Shown here: in pieces, positions 27,647 to 36,919 of the stretch
Layout: each line of letters opens with the position of its first letter
How positions within the stretch are numbered: the first letter of the stretch is position 1
Source: Streptomyces sp. CB00316
GTDB lineage: Bacteria > Actinomycetota > Actinomycetes > Streptomycetales > Streptomycetaceae
DNA length: 64,000 nt
NCBI RefSeq assembly: GCF_001905595.1
Contig: NZ_LIXI01000002.1
Location: 832,106-896,105 of the forward strand
Direction: 5' to 3'
Position numbers and translations under genes: made by a program
The notes under the pieces: model-generated
The model's database searches: none
What the model was told of the DNA's origin: nothing
Seen by the model: the letters and a program-made list of their open reading frames with translations, nothing else

Positions 27647-30600
27647 TCAGGGCGCCAGAGCGTCGATCGCCTTCACGATCCGCTTGTCCGAGACGGGGAA
27701 CGCCGTGCCCAGCGCGTGCGCGAAGTAGCTGACCCGCAGCTCCTCGATCATCCAGCGGACGTCCAGCACCTCCTGCCCCACCGGCCGTCCCTGCGGGAGC
27801 TGTTCGAGCAGCCACGCGTACTCGTCCTGCATCTCGTGGACCTTCGCCATCCGCGTGGTGTCCCGCTGGACGGCCGTCGGCATCTGCTGGAGCCGCCGGT
27901 CGGCCGCCACCAGGTACCGCATCAGGTCGGGCAGCCGGCGCAGTCCGGTGGCCGTAACGAAACCGGGCGGTACGAGACGGGTCAGCTGCTCCCGTACGTC
28001 GGTGACGTTGGCGACCAGCGTCAGGCTGTTCGTGGACTTCAGCCGCCGCTCGCACGCCTGCCAGGCGGCCAGGATCTGCTGCACCTGGTCGATCGTGCGG
28101 ACGGTCAGGTCCACCAGATCGGCGCGCACCTTGTCGTACAGCGTCCGGAACGCCTTCTCGTCCCATGCCGGCCCGCCGTGCGCGGCGATCAGCCGGTCGG
28201 CGGCGGCGGTGGCGCAGTCCTCGAAGAGGGCCTGGACCGAGCCGTGCGGATTGCGGGAGAGCGCGAGCTTCTGCTGGTTGGTGAGCCGGTCCGAGGCGAA
28301 CTTCGCCGGGTTGACCGGGATGTTCAGCAGGATCAGCTTCCGCGTCCCGCGCCACATCGCCTGCTGCTGCTCGGCCTCGGTGTCGAAGAGGCGTACGGCG
28401 ACGGTGTCGCCCTGGTCGACGAGGGCCGGATACGCCTTCACCGGCTGTCCGGCACGCCTGGTCTCGAAGACCTTGTTCAGCGTGCCGATCGTCCAGTCCG
28501 TGAGGCCCGAGCGCTCGATGGACTCGCCGGAGGGCCCGGCGGTCGCCGCGGCGGCCTGGGAGAGCGCCTGGCGGGCCTTCGGGCGCAGCTGGATCTTCAG
28601 CGCCTCCAGGTCCTTGTCCTCGGCCACCTTGCGGCGCCGCTCGTCGACGATCCGGAACGTGATCTTCAGGTGGTCCGGAACGCGGGAGAGGTCGAAGTCG
28701 TCGGCCGTGACCGGGACGCCGACCATCCGCTGGAGCTCCCGCGCCAGGGTGAACGGCAGCGGCTCCTGGAGCGGGACCGCCCGGTCCAGGAACTTGTCCG
28801 CGTAGTTCGGCGCGGGGACGTAGTGCCGTCGGATCGGCTTCGGCAGCGAGCGGATCAGCTCGGTGACGACCTCCTCGCGCAGCCCCGGGATCTGCCAGTC
28901 GAAGCCCTCGGACGTGACCTGGTTGAGCACCTGGAGCGGGATGTGGACGGTCACCCCGTCCGCGTCCGCGCCGGGCTCGAACTGGTACGTCACCTTGAAC
29001 TTGAGCTTCCCCTGCCGCCAGGAGTCCGGGTAGTCGTCCTTGGTGACGGCCCCGGCCTTCTCGTTGATCAGCATGGAGCGCTCGAAGTCGAGCGCGTCCG
29101 GCTCCTCGCGCTTCTTGTTCTTCCACCAGGAGTCGAAGTGCGCCCCGGAGACGATGTGCTCCGGAATGCGCTGGTCGTAGAAGTCGAAGAGCGTCTCGTC
29201 GTCCACGAGGATGTCGCGGCGCCGGGCGCGGTGCTCCAACTCCTCGACCTCGCCGAGGAGTTTGCGGTTGTCGTGGAAGAACTGGTGGTGGGTGCGCCAG
29301 TCGCCCTCGACCAGGGCGTTGCGGATGAACAGGTCCCGCGAGGCCTCCTGGTCGATACGGCCGAAATTGATCTTGCGCTGGGCGATGATCGGCACCCCGT
29401 AGAGCGTGACCCGCTCGTACGCCATCACCGCGGCCTGGTCCTTCTCCCAGTGCGGCTCGCTGTAGGTGCGCTTCAGCAGGTGCTGGGCCAGCGGCTCGAT
29501 CCACTCGGGCTCGACCTTGGCGTTGACCCGTGCCCAGAGGCGGGAGGTCTCCACCAGCTCGGCCGACATCACGAACCGCGGCTGCTTCTTGAAGAGCGCC
29601 GAACCGGGGAAGATCGCGAACTTGGCGCTGCGCGCGCCCAGGTACTCGTTCTTCTCGGTGTCCTTCAGCCCGACGTGCGAGAGCAGCCCGGCCAGCAGCG
29701 AGGTGTGCACCGCCTGCTCGGGGATGGAGGCGTCGCCCTTGGGCTCCTCGACGGCGATGCCCATCTGCTTCGCGACCGTACGCAGCTGCGCGTAGATGTC
29801 CTGCCATTCGCGGATGCGCAGGAAGTTCAGATACTCCTGCTTGCACATCCGGCGGAACGAGGACGAGCCACGCTCCTTCTGCTGCTCGCGGACGTAGGCC
29901 CAGAGGTTCAGGTACGCCAGGAAGTCGGATGTCTCGTCCTTGAACCGGGCGTGGTTCTGGTCGGCCTGCGTCTGCTTCTCCTGGGGCCGCTCACGCGGGT
30001 CCTGGATGGAGAGCGCTGCGGCGATGACCATGACCTCACGGGCGCAGCCGTTCTTGTCGGCCTCGATGACCATCCGGGCCAGGCGCGGGTCGACGGGCAG
30101 CTGGGAGAGCTTGCGGCCGAGGGGGGTGAGGCGCTTCTTCGGATCCTTCTCGCCGGGATCGAGCGCCCCGAGCTCCTGGAGGAGCTGCACACCGTCGCGG
30201 ATGTTGCGGTGGTCCGGCGGGTCGATGAAGGGGAACTTCTCGATGTCGCCCAGCCCGGCCGCGGTCATCTGGAGGATGACGGAGGCCAGGTTGGTCCGCA
30301 GGATCTCCGGGTCGGTGAACTCCGGCCGGGTGACGAAGTCGTCCTCGGAGTAGAGCCGGACGCAGATGCCGTCCGACGTACGGCCGCAACGGCCCTTGCG
30401 CTGGTTGGCGCTGGCCTGGGAGATCCGCTCGATGGGCAGCCGCTGGACCTTGGTGCGGTGGCTGTAGCGGGAGATACGGGCGTTGCCGGGGTCGATGACG
30501 TACTTGATGCCGGGGACGGTCAGCGAGGTCTCGGCGACGTTGGTCGCGAGGACGATGCGGCGTCCGGTGTGGCGCTGGAACACGCGGTGCTGCTCGGCGT

Positions 30601-31588
30601 GCGAGAGGCGCGCGTAGAGGGGGAGCACCTCGGTATGTCGGAGGTTGCGCTTGTTCAGCGCGTCCGCCGTGTCCCGGATCTCGCGCTCGCCGGAGAGGAA
30701 GACCAGGACGTCACCGGGGGCCTCGTGGCTCAGCTCGTCGACGGCGTCGCAGATCGCGGTGATCTGGTCGCGGTCGGAGTCCGCTGTGTCTTCGTCGGCC
30801 CCCTCCAGTAGTGGCCGATACCGCACCTCGACGGGGTACGTCCGCCCGCTGACCTCCACGATCGGTGCCTCGCCGAAGTGGCGCGCGAACCGCTCCGGGT
30901 CGATGGTCGCCGAGGTGATGACGACCTTCAGGTCCGGACGCTTCGGCAGCAGCCGGGCCAGATAGCCGAGCAGGAAGTCGATGTTCAGCGACCGCTCGTG
31001 AGCCTCGTCGATGATGATCGTGTCGTACGCCAGCAGTTCGCGGTCCGTCTGGATCTCGGCGAGCAGGATGCCGTCCGTCATCAGCTTCAGATACGTCGAC
31101 TCCGGGTTCACCTGATCGGTGAAGCGGACCTTCCAGCCGACCGTCTCGCCCAGCGGCGTCTTCAGCTCGTCCGCCACCCGCTCCGCGACTGTACGGGCGG
31201 CGATCCGACGGGGCTGGGTGTGCCCGATCATGCCCCGGACGCCGCGCCCCAGTTCCATACAGATCTTGGGGATCTGCGTGGTCTTCCCGGACCCCGTCTC
31301 ACCGGCGACGATCACGACCTGGTGGTCGCGTATCGCCTCCAGGATCTCGTCCTTCTTCTGGCTGACCGGCAACTCTTCCGGGTACGACAGGGCCGGCAGC
31401 CGGGCCGCGCGCGTCGCGAGCCGTTCGGCCGCCTTGCCCGCCTCGGCCGCGATCTCGTCCAGCACGGACTGGCGGGCCTCGGGCTTGCGGATGCGGCGCG
31501 CGCCTTCGAGGCGCCGGCCGAGCCGGTTCGCGTCACGGAGCGAGAGCTGTCCGAGCTGGGACTGGAGATCGGCAAAGGAAGTAGACAT
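27647..31588 (-). CDS. hrpA: ATP-dependent RNA helicase HrpA (DEAH box)
   Basis: 1313 residues, the length of E. coli HrpA. Walker A GETGSGKTT at 96-104, DEAH at 194-197 (IIIDEAHERS), motif III ITSATID, motif VI QRKGRCGRTSDG; then helicase-associated HA2 and OB-fold regions and the long HrpA-specific C-terminal domain (DUF3418) to the end. Such enzymes unwind RNA and, in other bacteria, rescue stalled ribosomes. ATG 31588 fits MSTSFADLQSQLG; no upstream extension. Monocistronic, 115 bp from tRNA-Asp. Confidence 0.96.
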   Translation of the reverse strand: MSTSFADLQSQLGQLSLRDANRLGRRLEGARRIRKPEARQSVLDEIAAEAGKAAERLATRAARLPALSYPEELPVSQKKDEILEAIRDHQVVIVAGETGSGKTTQIPKICMELGRGVRGMIGHTQPRRIAARTVAERVADELKTPLGETVGWKVRFTDQVNPESTYLKLMTDGILLAEIQTDRELLAYDTIIIDEAHERSLNIDFLLGYLARLLPKRPDLKVVITSATIDPERFARHFGEAPIVEVSGRTYPVEVRYRPLLEGADEDTADSDRDQITAICDAVDELSHEAPGDVLVFLSGEREIRDTADALNKRNLRHTEVLPLYARLSHAEQHRVFQRHTGRRIVLATNVAETSLTVPGIKYVIDPGNARISRYSHRTKVQRLPIERISQASANQRKGRCGRTSDGICVRLYSEDDFVTRPEFTDPEILRTNLASVILQMTAAGLGDIEKFPFIDPPDHRNIRDGVQLLQELGALDPGEKDPKKRLTPLGRKLSQLPVDPRLARMVIEADKNGCAREVMVIAAALSIQDPRERPQEKQTQADQNHARFKDETSDFLAYLNLWAYVREQQKERGSSSFRRMCKQEYLNFLRIREWQDIYAQLRTVAKQMGIAVEEPKGDASIPEQAVHTSLLAGLLSHVGLKDTEKNEYLGARSAKFAIFPGSALFKKQPRFVMSAELVETSRLWARVNAKVEPEWIEPLAQHLLKRTYSEPHWEKDQAAVMAYERVTLYGVPIIAQRKINFGRIDQEASRDLFIRNALVEGDWRTHHQFFHDNRKLLGEVEELEHRARRRDILVDDETLFDFYDQRIPEHIVSGAHFDSWWKNKKREEPDALDFERSMLINEKAGAVTKDDYPDSWRQGKLKFKVTYQFEPGADADGVTVHIPLQVLNQVTSEGFDWQIPGLREEVVTELIRSLPKPIRRHYVPAPNYADKFLDRAVPLQEPLPFTLARELQRMVGVPVTADDFDLSRVPDHLKITFRIVDERRRKVAEDKDLEALKIQLRPKARQALSQAAAATAGPSGESIERSGLTDWTIGTLNKVFETRRAGQPVKAYPALVDQGDTVAVRLFDTEAEQQQAMWRGTRKLILLNIPVNPAKFASDRLTNQQKLALSRNPHGSVQALFEDCATAAADRLIAAHGGPAWDEKAFRTLYDKVRADLVDLTVRTIDQVQQILAAWQACERRLKSTNSLTLVANVTDVREQLTRLVPPGFVTATGLRRLPDLMRYLVAADRRLQQMPTAVQRDTTRMAKVHEMQDEYAWLLEQLPQGRPVGQEVLDVRWMIEELRVSYFAHALGTAFPVSDKRIVKAIDALAP

Positions 31589-31807
31589 ACGGATCCCAGG
31601 ATCTCACCCGGGCGTCAGGAGTGGCGACCTCATTTCGCGCGGACTGCGTCACGCGGAGGGAGCGGGGGTGGGGAGCGGAGGCGCGGGCGACCGGTGACCG
31701 ATGCGGCGGGCGCGGTCACGGCACGTACCATTTCGGGCAGTCGAACGCTCAGCCCCATACTCCTTCGTGCCCTTGTGCCCTGTGCCGCTGTGAGAAAGGC
31801 CCGTCCC

Positions 31808-32224
31808 ATGTCCCGTACGCAGTGGTGCTGCCTGACGGCGCTGCTCGCGATCGTGATGGGACTGCTGTGCGGGCCGGTGGGCGCGGCTCCTTCCTCTGCC
31901 GACGCGTCACCCTCAGAGGCTGCCACGGTCACTGTGGGGCAAGCCGTGACGACGACCGCCGCGGAGGCCGCCCCGCCCGCCGTCGTGGAGGCCTTCGACG
32001 CGGGCACCCCGGTCCCCGGCTGCGGGCAGCCCGGCGACCACGACAGCGAGCCCGCGGTCCCGACCCGGGCCCGCGCCGCGTACGACCAGGCCCCCGGCCT
32101 GGCCCCGTGGGGGCCGCCCGCCGCGACGGGCGCCCAGCCGGCCGAGCCGCCGTCGGGGATACGGGTCCGGGCCCCGAGGCCGGCCACACCGACCCCCGTA
32201 GAGCTCTCCGTGTTGCGGGTGTAG
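31808..32224 (+). CDS. Small secreted or membrane-anchored hypothetical protein
   Basis: 138 residues. N-terminal hydrophobic segment (residues 8-28, WCCLTALLAIVMGLLCGPVGA) looks like a signal peptide or anchor, followed by an Ala/Pro/Thr-rich tail with two cysteine-flanked short stretches (GTPVPGCGQPGDHDSE). No known domain. GAAAGG lies about 9 bp before the ATG. Located between hrpA (divergent) and the thiol-redox pair, whose first gene begins 67 bp later; possibly a substrate or accessory, but that is speculation. Confidence 0.65.
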   Translation: MSRTQWCCLTALLAIVMGLLCGPVGAAPSSADASPSEAATVTVGQAVTTTAAEAAPPAVVEAFDAGTPVPGCGQPGDHDSEPAVPTRARAAYDQAPGLAPWGPPAATGAQPAEPPSGIRVRAPRPATPTPVELSVLRV

Positions 32225-32291
32225 GCCGGGCCACCCGCCCGACCCGCACCTTTCCCCTGCCTTCCGCACCACCACCACCACGGAGTGCCGC

Positions 32292-33122
32292 ATGCCCACG
32301 CCCCAGAAGCCCCTGCCCAAGAAGTCCACGTCCGGGTCGAAGAAGCCCCTCGTCTACGGCGCCGTGATCGTCGTCGCCGCCGGCCTCCTCGGCTTCGCCT
32401 CCTACAAGGCCACCGCCCCCGGCAGCTCCTCGACGAACACGTCCACGACTCCCGCCGCCGAGGTCTCCGCCGACCCGCAGGCGGGCATCTACCCCGAGCT
32501 CGCGAAGCTGGCCCGCCGCGACGCCGGAGACAAGCTGGCGGTCGGCCGCGCCGACGCGCCCGTCGTCCTGATCGAGTACGCCGACTTCAAGTGCGGCTAC
32601 TGCGGGAAGTTCGCCCGGGACACCGAGCCCGAGCTGATCAAGGAGTACGTGGAGGACGGGACCCTGCGCATCGAGTGGCGCAACTTCCCGATCTTCGGCG
32701 AGGAGTCCGAGAACGCCGCACGCGGAGCCTGGGCCGCCGGGCAGCAGGACCGCTTCTGGGAGTTCCACGCGGCCGCCTACGCCGAAGGGGCGAAGGAGAA
32801 GGGGTTCGGCAAGGACCGGGTCAAGGCCCTCGCACAGCAGGCAGGGGTCAAGGACCTGGCCCGGTTCATGGAGGACCTGGACGGCGAGGCCGCCCGCGCC
32901 GCCGTCGCGAAGGACCAGGAGCAGGCGTACGGCATCGGCGCCACGTCCACCCCGTCGTTCCTGATCAACGGCCGCCCGATCGCGGGAGCCCAGCCGAAGG
33001 AGACGTTCACGCGGGCGATCGAGACGGCCGCGCGGCAGGCGAAGACCACCAGCGGCAAGGCGGGCAGCGACGCGACTGAGGGCGCCGGGGACTCCACGGG
33101 CTCCACGGGCTCCGCCAAGTGA
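32292..33122 (+). CDS. DsbA-family membrane-anchored thioredoxin-like protein
   Basis: 276 residues. TM anchor about 20-41, Ser/Thr linker, then a DsbA-type thioredoxin fold: active site FKCGYCGKF with Cys near 101 and 104, and cis-Pro loop ATSTPSFLINGRPI near 218. The CGYC centre and DSBA-like helical insert suggest an extracytoplasmic disulfide oxidoreductase. The C-terminus is Gly/Ser/Thr-rich. Its TGA overlaps the GTG of the next gene by 4 bp, coupling it to a CcdA-like electron carrier. Confidence 0.88.
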   Translation: MPTPQKPLPKKSTSGSKKPLVYGAVIVVAAGLLGFASYKATAPGSSSTNTSTTPAAEVSADPQAGIYPELAKLARRDAGDKLAVGRADAPVVLIEYADFKCGYCGKFARDTEPELIKEYVEDGTLRIEWRNFPIFGEESENAARGAWAAGQQDRFWEFHAAAYAEGAKEKGFGKDRVKALAQQAGVKDLARFMEDLDGEAARAAVAKDQEQAYGIGATSTPSFLINGRPIAGAQPKETFTRAIETAARQAKTTSGKAGSDATEGAGDSTGSTGSAK

Positions 33123-33985
33123 CCCCGGACATCGGCTACTTCGCCGCCTTCCTCGGCGGACTGCTCGCCCTGGTCAGCCCGTGCAGCGCGCTGCTGCTCC
33201 CGGCCTTCTTCGCGTACTCCATCGACTCCACCTCGCGTCTGCTCGCCCGAACCGGCATCTTCTACGCCGGGCTCGCCACCACCCTCGTCCCGCTCGGCGC
33301 CGCCGGCTCGTACGCGGGCCGCCTCTTCTACGGACACCGCGACGCCCTGGTGACGGGCGCGGGCTGGCTGATCATCGCGCTCGGTGTCGCGCAGATCGTC
33401 GGCCTCGGCTTCGCCTCCCGTCGTATGGCCGCGCTCAGCGGCCGCATCCGCCCGACCACCGCCTTCTCCGTCTATGCCCTGGGCGCGGTCTACGGCCTCG
33501 CGGGCTTCTGCGCGGGCCCGATCCTCGGCAGCGTCCTGACTGTGGCGGCGGTCAGCAGCAGCCCGGCCTACGGCGGGCTGCTGCTGGCGGTCTACGCGCT
33601 CGGGATGGCGGTCCCCCTCTTCGTACTCGCCGTGCTCTGGGAGCGGTTCGACCTCGGCCGCCGCACCTGGCTGCGCGGCCGGACCGTCCAGCTCGGCCGA
33701 TTCCGGCTGCACACGACATCGCTGCTCTCGGGCCTGTTCTTCGTCGGCCTGGGCGCGCTCTTCCTCGTCTACGACGGGACGACCGCGCTGCCGGGCCTGC
33801 TCGGGGTCGACGCCTCGTTCGCGGTGGAGCAGTGGGCGCAGAAGCTGGGCGAGCGCGTGTCGGACGCGGTGCTGCTGGGGGCCGTGGTGCTGGTGGTGCT
33901 GCTGGCCCTCGGCGTACGGACCTGGCGGCGACGCGACACCGACGAGGAGGCCGACGAGGAGACGAGGGAGACCGAGAAAGTGTGA
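33119..33985 (+). CDS. CcdA/DsbD-type transmembrane thiol electron carrier
   Basis: 288 residues, about seven to eight membrane segments. Two conserved membrane cysteines: VSPCSALLLPAF (Cys22) and AGFCAGPILG (about Cys130), as in CcdA, which passes electrons from cytoplasmic thioredoxin to periplasmic partners. Translationally coupled to the DsbA-like gene, so the pair probably forms a complete reducing or isomerising thiol system at the membrane, perhaps for cytochrome c maturation or envelope proteins. C-terminal acidic tail. Confidence 0.88.
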   Translation: MTPDIGYFAAFLGGLLALVSPCSALLLPAFFAYSIDSTSRLLARTGIFYAGLATTLVPLGAAGSYAGRLFYGHRDALVTGAGWLIIALGVAQIVGLGFASRRMAALSGRIRPTTAFSVYALGAVYGLAGFCAGPILGSVLTVAAVSSSPAYGGLLLAVYALGMAVPLFVLAVLWERFDLGRRTWLRGRTVQLGRFRLHTTSLLSGLFFVGLGALFLVYDGTTALPGLLGVDASFAVEQWAQKLGERVSDAVLLGAVVLVVLLALGVRTWRRRDTDEEADEETRETEKV

Positions 33986-33991
33986 GAACGG

Positions 33992-34022
33992 CGAAGGCCC
34001 CGTCCACTGGACGGGGCCTTCG
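33992..34022. terminator. Bidirectional terminator
   Basis: 14-bp perfect stem with 3-base loop, between the CcdA-like gene and the minus-strand tRNA cluster. Confidence 0.85.
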
Positions 34023-34027
34023 AGAGG

Positions 34028-34101
34028 TGGCTGGGGCCGGGATCGAACCGGCGACCTATCGCTTTTCAGGCGATCGCTCGTACCAACTGAGCTACCCAGC
34101 C
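34028..34101 (-). tRNA. tRNA-Phe (anticodon GAA)
   Basis: 74 nt; acceptor GGCTGGG/CCCAGCC, anticodon loop CTGAAAA, T-loop TTCGATC. Last gene of a Glu-Asp-Phe transcription unit read leftward. CCA not encoded. Confidence 0.96.
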
Positions 34102-34122
34102 ACGCAGCCGCTGGGGCTGCAG

Positions 34123-34197
34123 CGGTCCTGACGGGATTTGAACCCGCGGCCTCCACCTTGACAGGGTGGCGAGCACTCCAAACTGCTCCACAGGACC
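34123..34197 (-). tRNA. tRNA-Asp (anticodon GTC), copy 2
   Basis: 75 nt, identical to the copy at 27458-27532. Middle gene of the Glu-Asp-Phe cluster. Confidence 0.96.
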
Positions 34198-34235
34198 AAG
34201 CAATGTGCGAAACAAGTCTCGCACACGGTGAAACG

Positions 34236-34308
34236 TGCCCCCAACGGGATTCGAACCCGTGCTACCGCCTTGAAAGGGCGGCGTCCTGGGCCACTAGACG
34301 ATGAGGGC
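34236..34308 (-). tRNA. tRNA-Glu (anticodon TTC)
   Basis: 73 nt; anticodon stem CCGCC/GGCGG with loop CTTTCAA, T-loop TTCGAAT, acceptor GCCCTCA/TGGGGGC with one G-U pair. First gene of the cluster. CCA not encoded. Confidence 0.95.
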
Positions 34309-34388
34309 TATTGGCCCGCCTGTTCGCTTTGCAGCGCGTCGGGGACGTGAGAAGCATATGGGATGGGTGGAGCTATCGCCAAAACGGT

Positions 34389-35987
34389 TTACGGCGAGGG
34401 CGTCGGCCGCGTCGGAGAACCCGTCGGGGACGGGCTGGGAGAGGGCGAGGCCGGGGCGTCCTTCTTCAGGTTCTCCTCCGGGAGATGGCGGCTGACCTCG
34501 GCGGTCGTCAGTCCGAGACCGCCGAGCGTGATCTCGTCCCAGGCCTGGAGGCGGCGGGTCGAACGGTCCAGGTAGAGCACGGAGGCGCGTACCTTCTCGG
34601 GCTTGTCGTTCTGCACCGCGCGCAGCCCGCCGCCGCCCGTGGAGCCCTCCACCTTGAGCCGCGTACCGCCCTTCAGCTGTTCGTTGATCCGGTTGTGGAG
34701 GTGGCCCGCGAGGACCAGCGGGACGGTGCCGTCGGTCTGCCGGGCGGTGTTCGGGTCGTGGGCGACCGCGATGTCCACCGGGGTGCCGGCCTGCTCCTGG
34801 TCGCGGAGGGCGGACGCCAGGCGCATGCCCTCCAGCTCGGCGGCCGCCTTCCCGCCGACCGGCTTGGTGCGGTCCGGGGTGAACGAGACGTCGCCGGTGC
34901 CGGCGATCCGGAGTCCGGCCACGTTCACGGTCCGGCCGTTGTCCAGGACGCGCACGTTCCGGAACTTCTCCAGGTACGCCTGCGTGACCTTCGAGTCGTG
35001 GTTGCCGCGCACCCAGACGTACGGGGCCCCGAGGTCGCGGATCGGGTCGAGGAAGCCGTTCTCCGCGGCCGAGCCGTGGTCCATCGTGTCGCCGGAGTCG
35101 ATGATCACGTCGATCTCGTACTGCTTCACGAGCGAGGCGATGATGTGCCAGGCCGCCGGGTTCAGGTGGATGTCGGAGACGTGCAGGGCGCGGATGGTCC
35201 CGGGGTCCGGCTGGTAGACGGGGAGCGTGGAGGTGGCGTCGTACAGCCGGGTGACGTTGGTGACCAGGCGGGCCAGCTCCTGCTGGTAGATGTCGAACTC
35301 GGTGACGATCGACCGGGCGTCGCCGACGAGGGACGGGGCGCTGGAGAGCAGCCCGGAGAACTTGGGCTCCAGGACGGACTTCGGGTTCCAGGTGGCGTAC
35401 GCGCTGACGCCCGACGCGGCCAGCAGGGTGAGGGCGAGGCCGCCGGCGGCCAGGGCGCGGCGCGGGCGGCGGTAGACGACGAGGCCGAGCGCGGTCGCCC
35501 CGGAGATCACGGCGACGCAGGAGCGCACGGCCAGCTCCCGGGTGCCGGCGGCGACGTCCCGGGTGACCTCGTCCTGGAGGCCGGAGAACCGTTCCGGCTG
35601 GTCCACCAGGGCCTGCGAGCGCACGGGGTCGAGGCGGTCCACGTCCACGTCGAGGCGGAGCGGGGCGATGTGCGAGTCCAGCTCCAGGGCGCCGAGCGGG
35701 GACACGTTGATCTTGCTGCCGCCGGTGAGGGACGGGCGCAGGGTCATGTTGGTGTCCATGGGGCCGACCGGCGTACGGATGGACCCGACGGCGAGCAGCC
35801 CGAGCCAGGCCCCGAGCACGACGACGGCGAGCGTCGACAGGGCGCGTACGTACGGCTTCGGGGCGGTGGTGCCCATCAGGTCGCCGGAGGTACGGGTGGG
35901 GGTGCGGGCGGCGGACTTCGGGCGGGTGAACCGGGTGAGGCGGTGCCGGACGCGGTCGGCAGCGGCACGGAACGGGGCGCGGACCAT
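34389..35987 (-). CDS. Membrane metallophosphoesterase
   Basis: 532 residues. TM segment near 45-65 (ALSTLAVVVLGAWLGLLAVG), an extracytoplasmic stretch, second hydrophobic pair near 155-200, then a calcineurin-like phosphoesterase domain with all metal motifs: VSDIHLN, IDSGDTMDHG, WVRGNHDSK, VAVAHD-type His, and LAGHLHNR. The C-terminus is a Pro/Ser repeat tail. Catalytic domain placement (outside or inside) cannot be settled by eye. Start ATG 35987 is preferred over 36020; neither has a good ribosome binding site. Divergent from the metallopeptidase gene. Confidence 0.85.
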   Translation of the reverse strand: MVRAPFRAAADRVRHRLTRFTRPKSAARTPTRTSGDLMGTTAPKPYVRALSTLAVVVLGAWLGLLAVGSIRTPVGPMDTNMTLRPSLTGGSKINVSPLGALELDSHIAPLRLDVDVDRLDPVRSQALVDQPERFSGLQDEVTRDVAAGTRELAVRSCVAVISGATALGLVVYRRPRRALAAGGLALTLLAASGVSAYATWNPKSVLEPKFSGLLSSAPSLVGDARSIVTEFDIYQQELARLVTNVTRLYDATSTLPVYQPDPGTIRALHVSDIHLNPAAWHIIASLVKQYEIDVIIDSGDTMDHGSAAENGFLDPIRDLGAPYVWVRGNHDSKVTQAYLEKFRNVRVLDNGRTVNVAGLRIAGTGDVSFTPDRTKPVGGKAAAELEGMRLASALRDQEQAGTPVDIAVAHDPNTARQTDGTVPLVLAGHLHNRINEQLKGGTRLKVEGSTGGGGLRAVQNDKPEKVRASVLYLDRSTRRLQAWDEITLGGLGLTTAEVSRHLPEENLKKDAPASPSPSPSPTGSPTRPTPSP

Positions 35988-36098
35988 TGGGCGCGTATGC
36001 CCCGGTACGGCTCCGCCCATGCGGGGTCTCGGCAGTGAAGTGGATCAGGGGCGGCCGCCACCTGCCCGTGGCGGGTCCCGGTGCGTGACAATGGCGGG

Positions 36099-36449
36099 GT
36101 GCTGGAGATGACGCGGGAGCAGTTCGAAGAGCTGGTGAGCCAGGCACTTGACCGGATTCCGCCGGAGCTGATGCGGCTGATGGACAACGTGGCGGTCTTC
36201 GTCGAGGACGAACCCGAGCCCGGCGACCCCGACCTGCTCGGGCTCTACGAGGGCACCCCGCTCACCGACCGCGGGGAGTGGTACGCCGGGGTGCTGCCGG
36301 ACCGGATCACCATCTACCGCGGCCCGACGCTGCGGATGTGCGAGTCCCACGAGGACGTCGTGGCCGAGACCGAGATCACCGTCGTGCACGAGATCGCCCA
36401 CCACTTCGGCATCGACGACGAACGGCTGCACGCCCTGGGCTACGGATGA
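36099..36449 (+). CDS. Minimal zinc metallopeptidase (Zincin_1-like family)
   Basis: 116 residues. Contains VVHEIAHHFGIDDERLHALG near the C-terminus, the HExxHH zinc site of a compact actinobacterial metallopeptidase family, and the conserved upstream block EELVSQALDRIPPEL...VFVEDEP. Physiological substrate unknown to me. GTG 36099 (VLEMTREQFEEL) chosen by homology; a -10-like GACAAT lies at 36087-36092, so the message may be leaderless. Its TGA overlaps the ATG of crcB by 4 bp, an unexpected coupling to a fluoride exporter. Confidence 0.85.
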   Translation: MLEMTREQFEELVSQALDRIPPELMRLMDNVAVFVEDEPEPGDPDLLGLYEGTPLTDRGEWYAGVLPDRITIYRGPTLRMCESHEDVVAETEITVVHEIAHHFGIDDERLHALGYG

Positions 36450-36919
36450 GCGAGCAGGCGCCGGACGAGCTGCCGGAGCCGGGGCCGCCCGCCGCTCCGC
36501 AGGCGCGGGTGCTGGGCGCGGTCGCGGCGGGCGGCGCACTGGGAGCCGTCGCGCGGTACGGGGCCCTGGTGCTGTGGCCTGCCACCGAGGGCGGCTTCCC
36601 GTGGACGGTGGCCGTCGTCAATGTGAGCGGCTGCGCCCTGATCGGCGTCCTGATGGTGTTGACCGTCGAGCGGGGCCGGGTGACACACCCGCTGGTCCGG
36701 CCCTTCCTCGGGGTCGGCGTACTCGGCGGGTTCACGACCTTCTCGACGTACGCGGCCGATGTCTCGGGCCTGCTGGTGCGTCAGGAACTCCTCACGGCGG
36801 TGGCGTACATGGCGGTGACGGTCGTGGCGGCGTTGGCGGCTGTGTGGGCCGGGGCGGTGGTGACGCGGCGTCTGCTGGACCGGGGCGAGCGGTCCGTGGA
36901 GCGGGGGCGGGCCGCGTGA
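36446..36919 (+). CDS. crcB: Fluoride channel CrcB/Fluc, first copy
   Basis: 157 residues, four membrane segments with an N-terminal extension. Signature GGALGAVARYGALVLWP, NVSGCALIGVL (Asn of the pore) and GGFTTFSTYAADV (Phe-box and central Na-binding turn). Overlaps both neighbours by 4 bp. Together with the next gene probably forms a heterodimeric, dual-topology Fluc channel exporting fluoride. Confidence 0.93.
   Translation: MSEQAPDELPEPGPPAAPQARVLGAVAAGGALGAVARYGALVLWPATEGGFPWTVAVVNVSGCALIGVLMVLTVERGRVTHPLVRPFLGVGVLGGFTTFSTYAADVSGLLVRQELLTAVAYMAVTVVAALAAVWAGAVVTRRLLDRGERSVERGRAA

Noticed and set aside
27716..30811. 1031-codon plus-strand open frame opposite hrpA
   Set aside because: Antisense artefact; HrpA motifs are complete on the other strand and no ribosome site or domain is seen.
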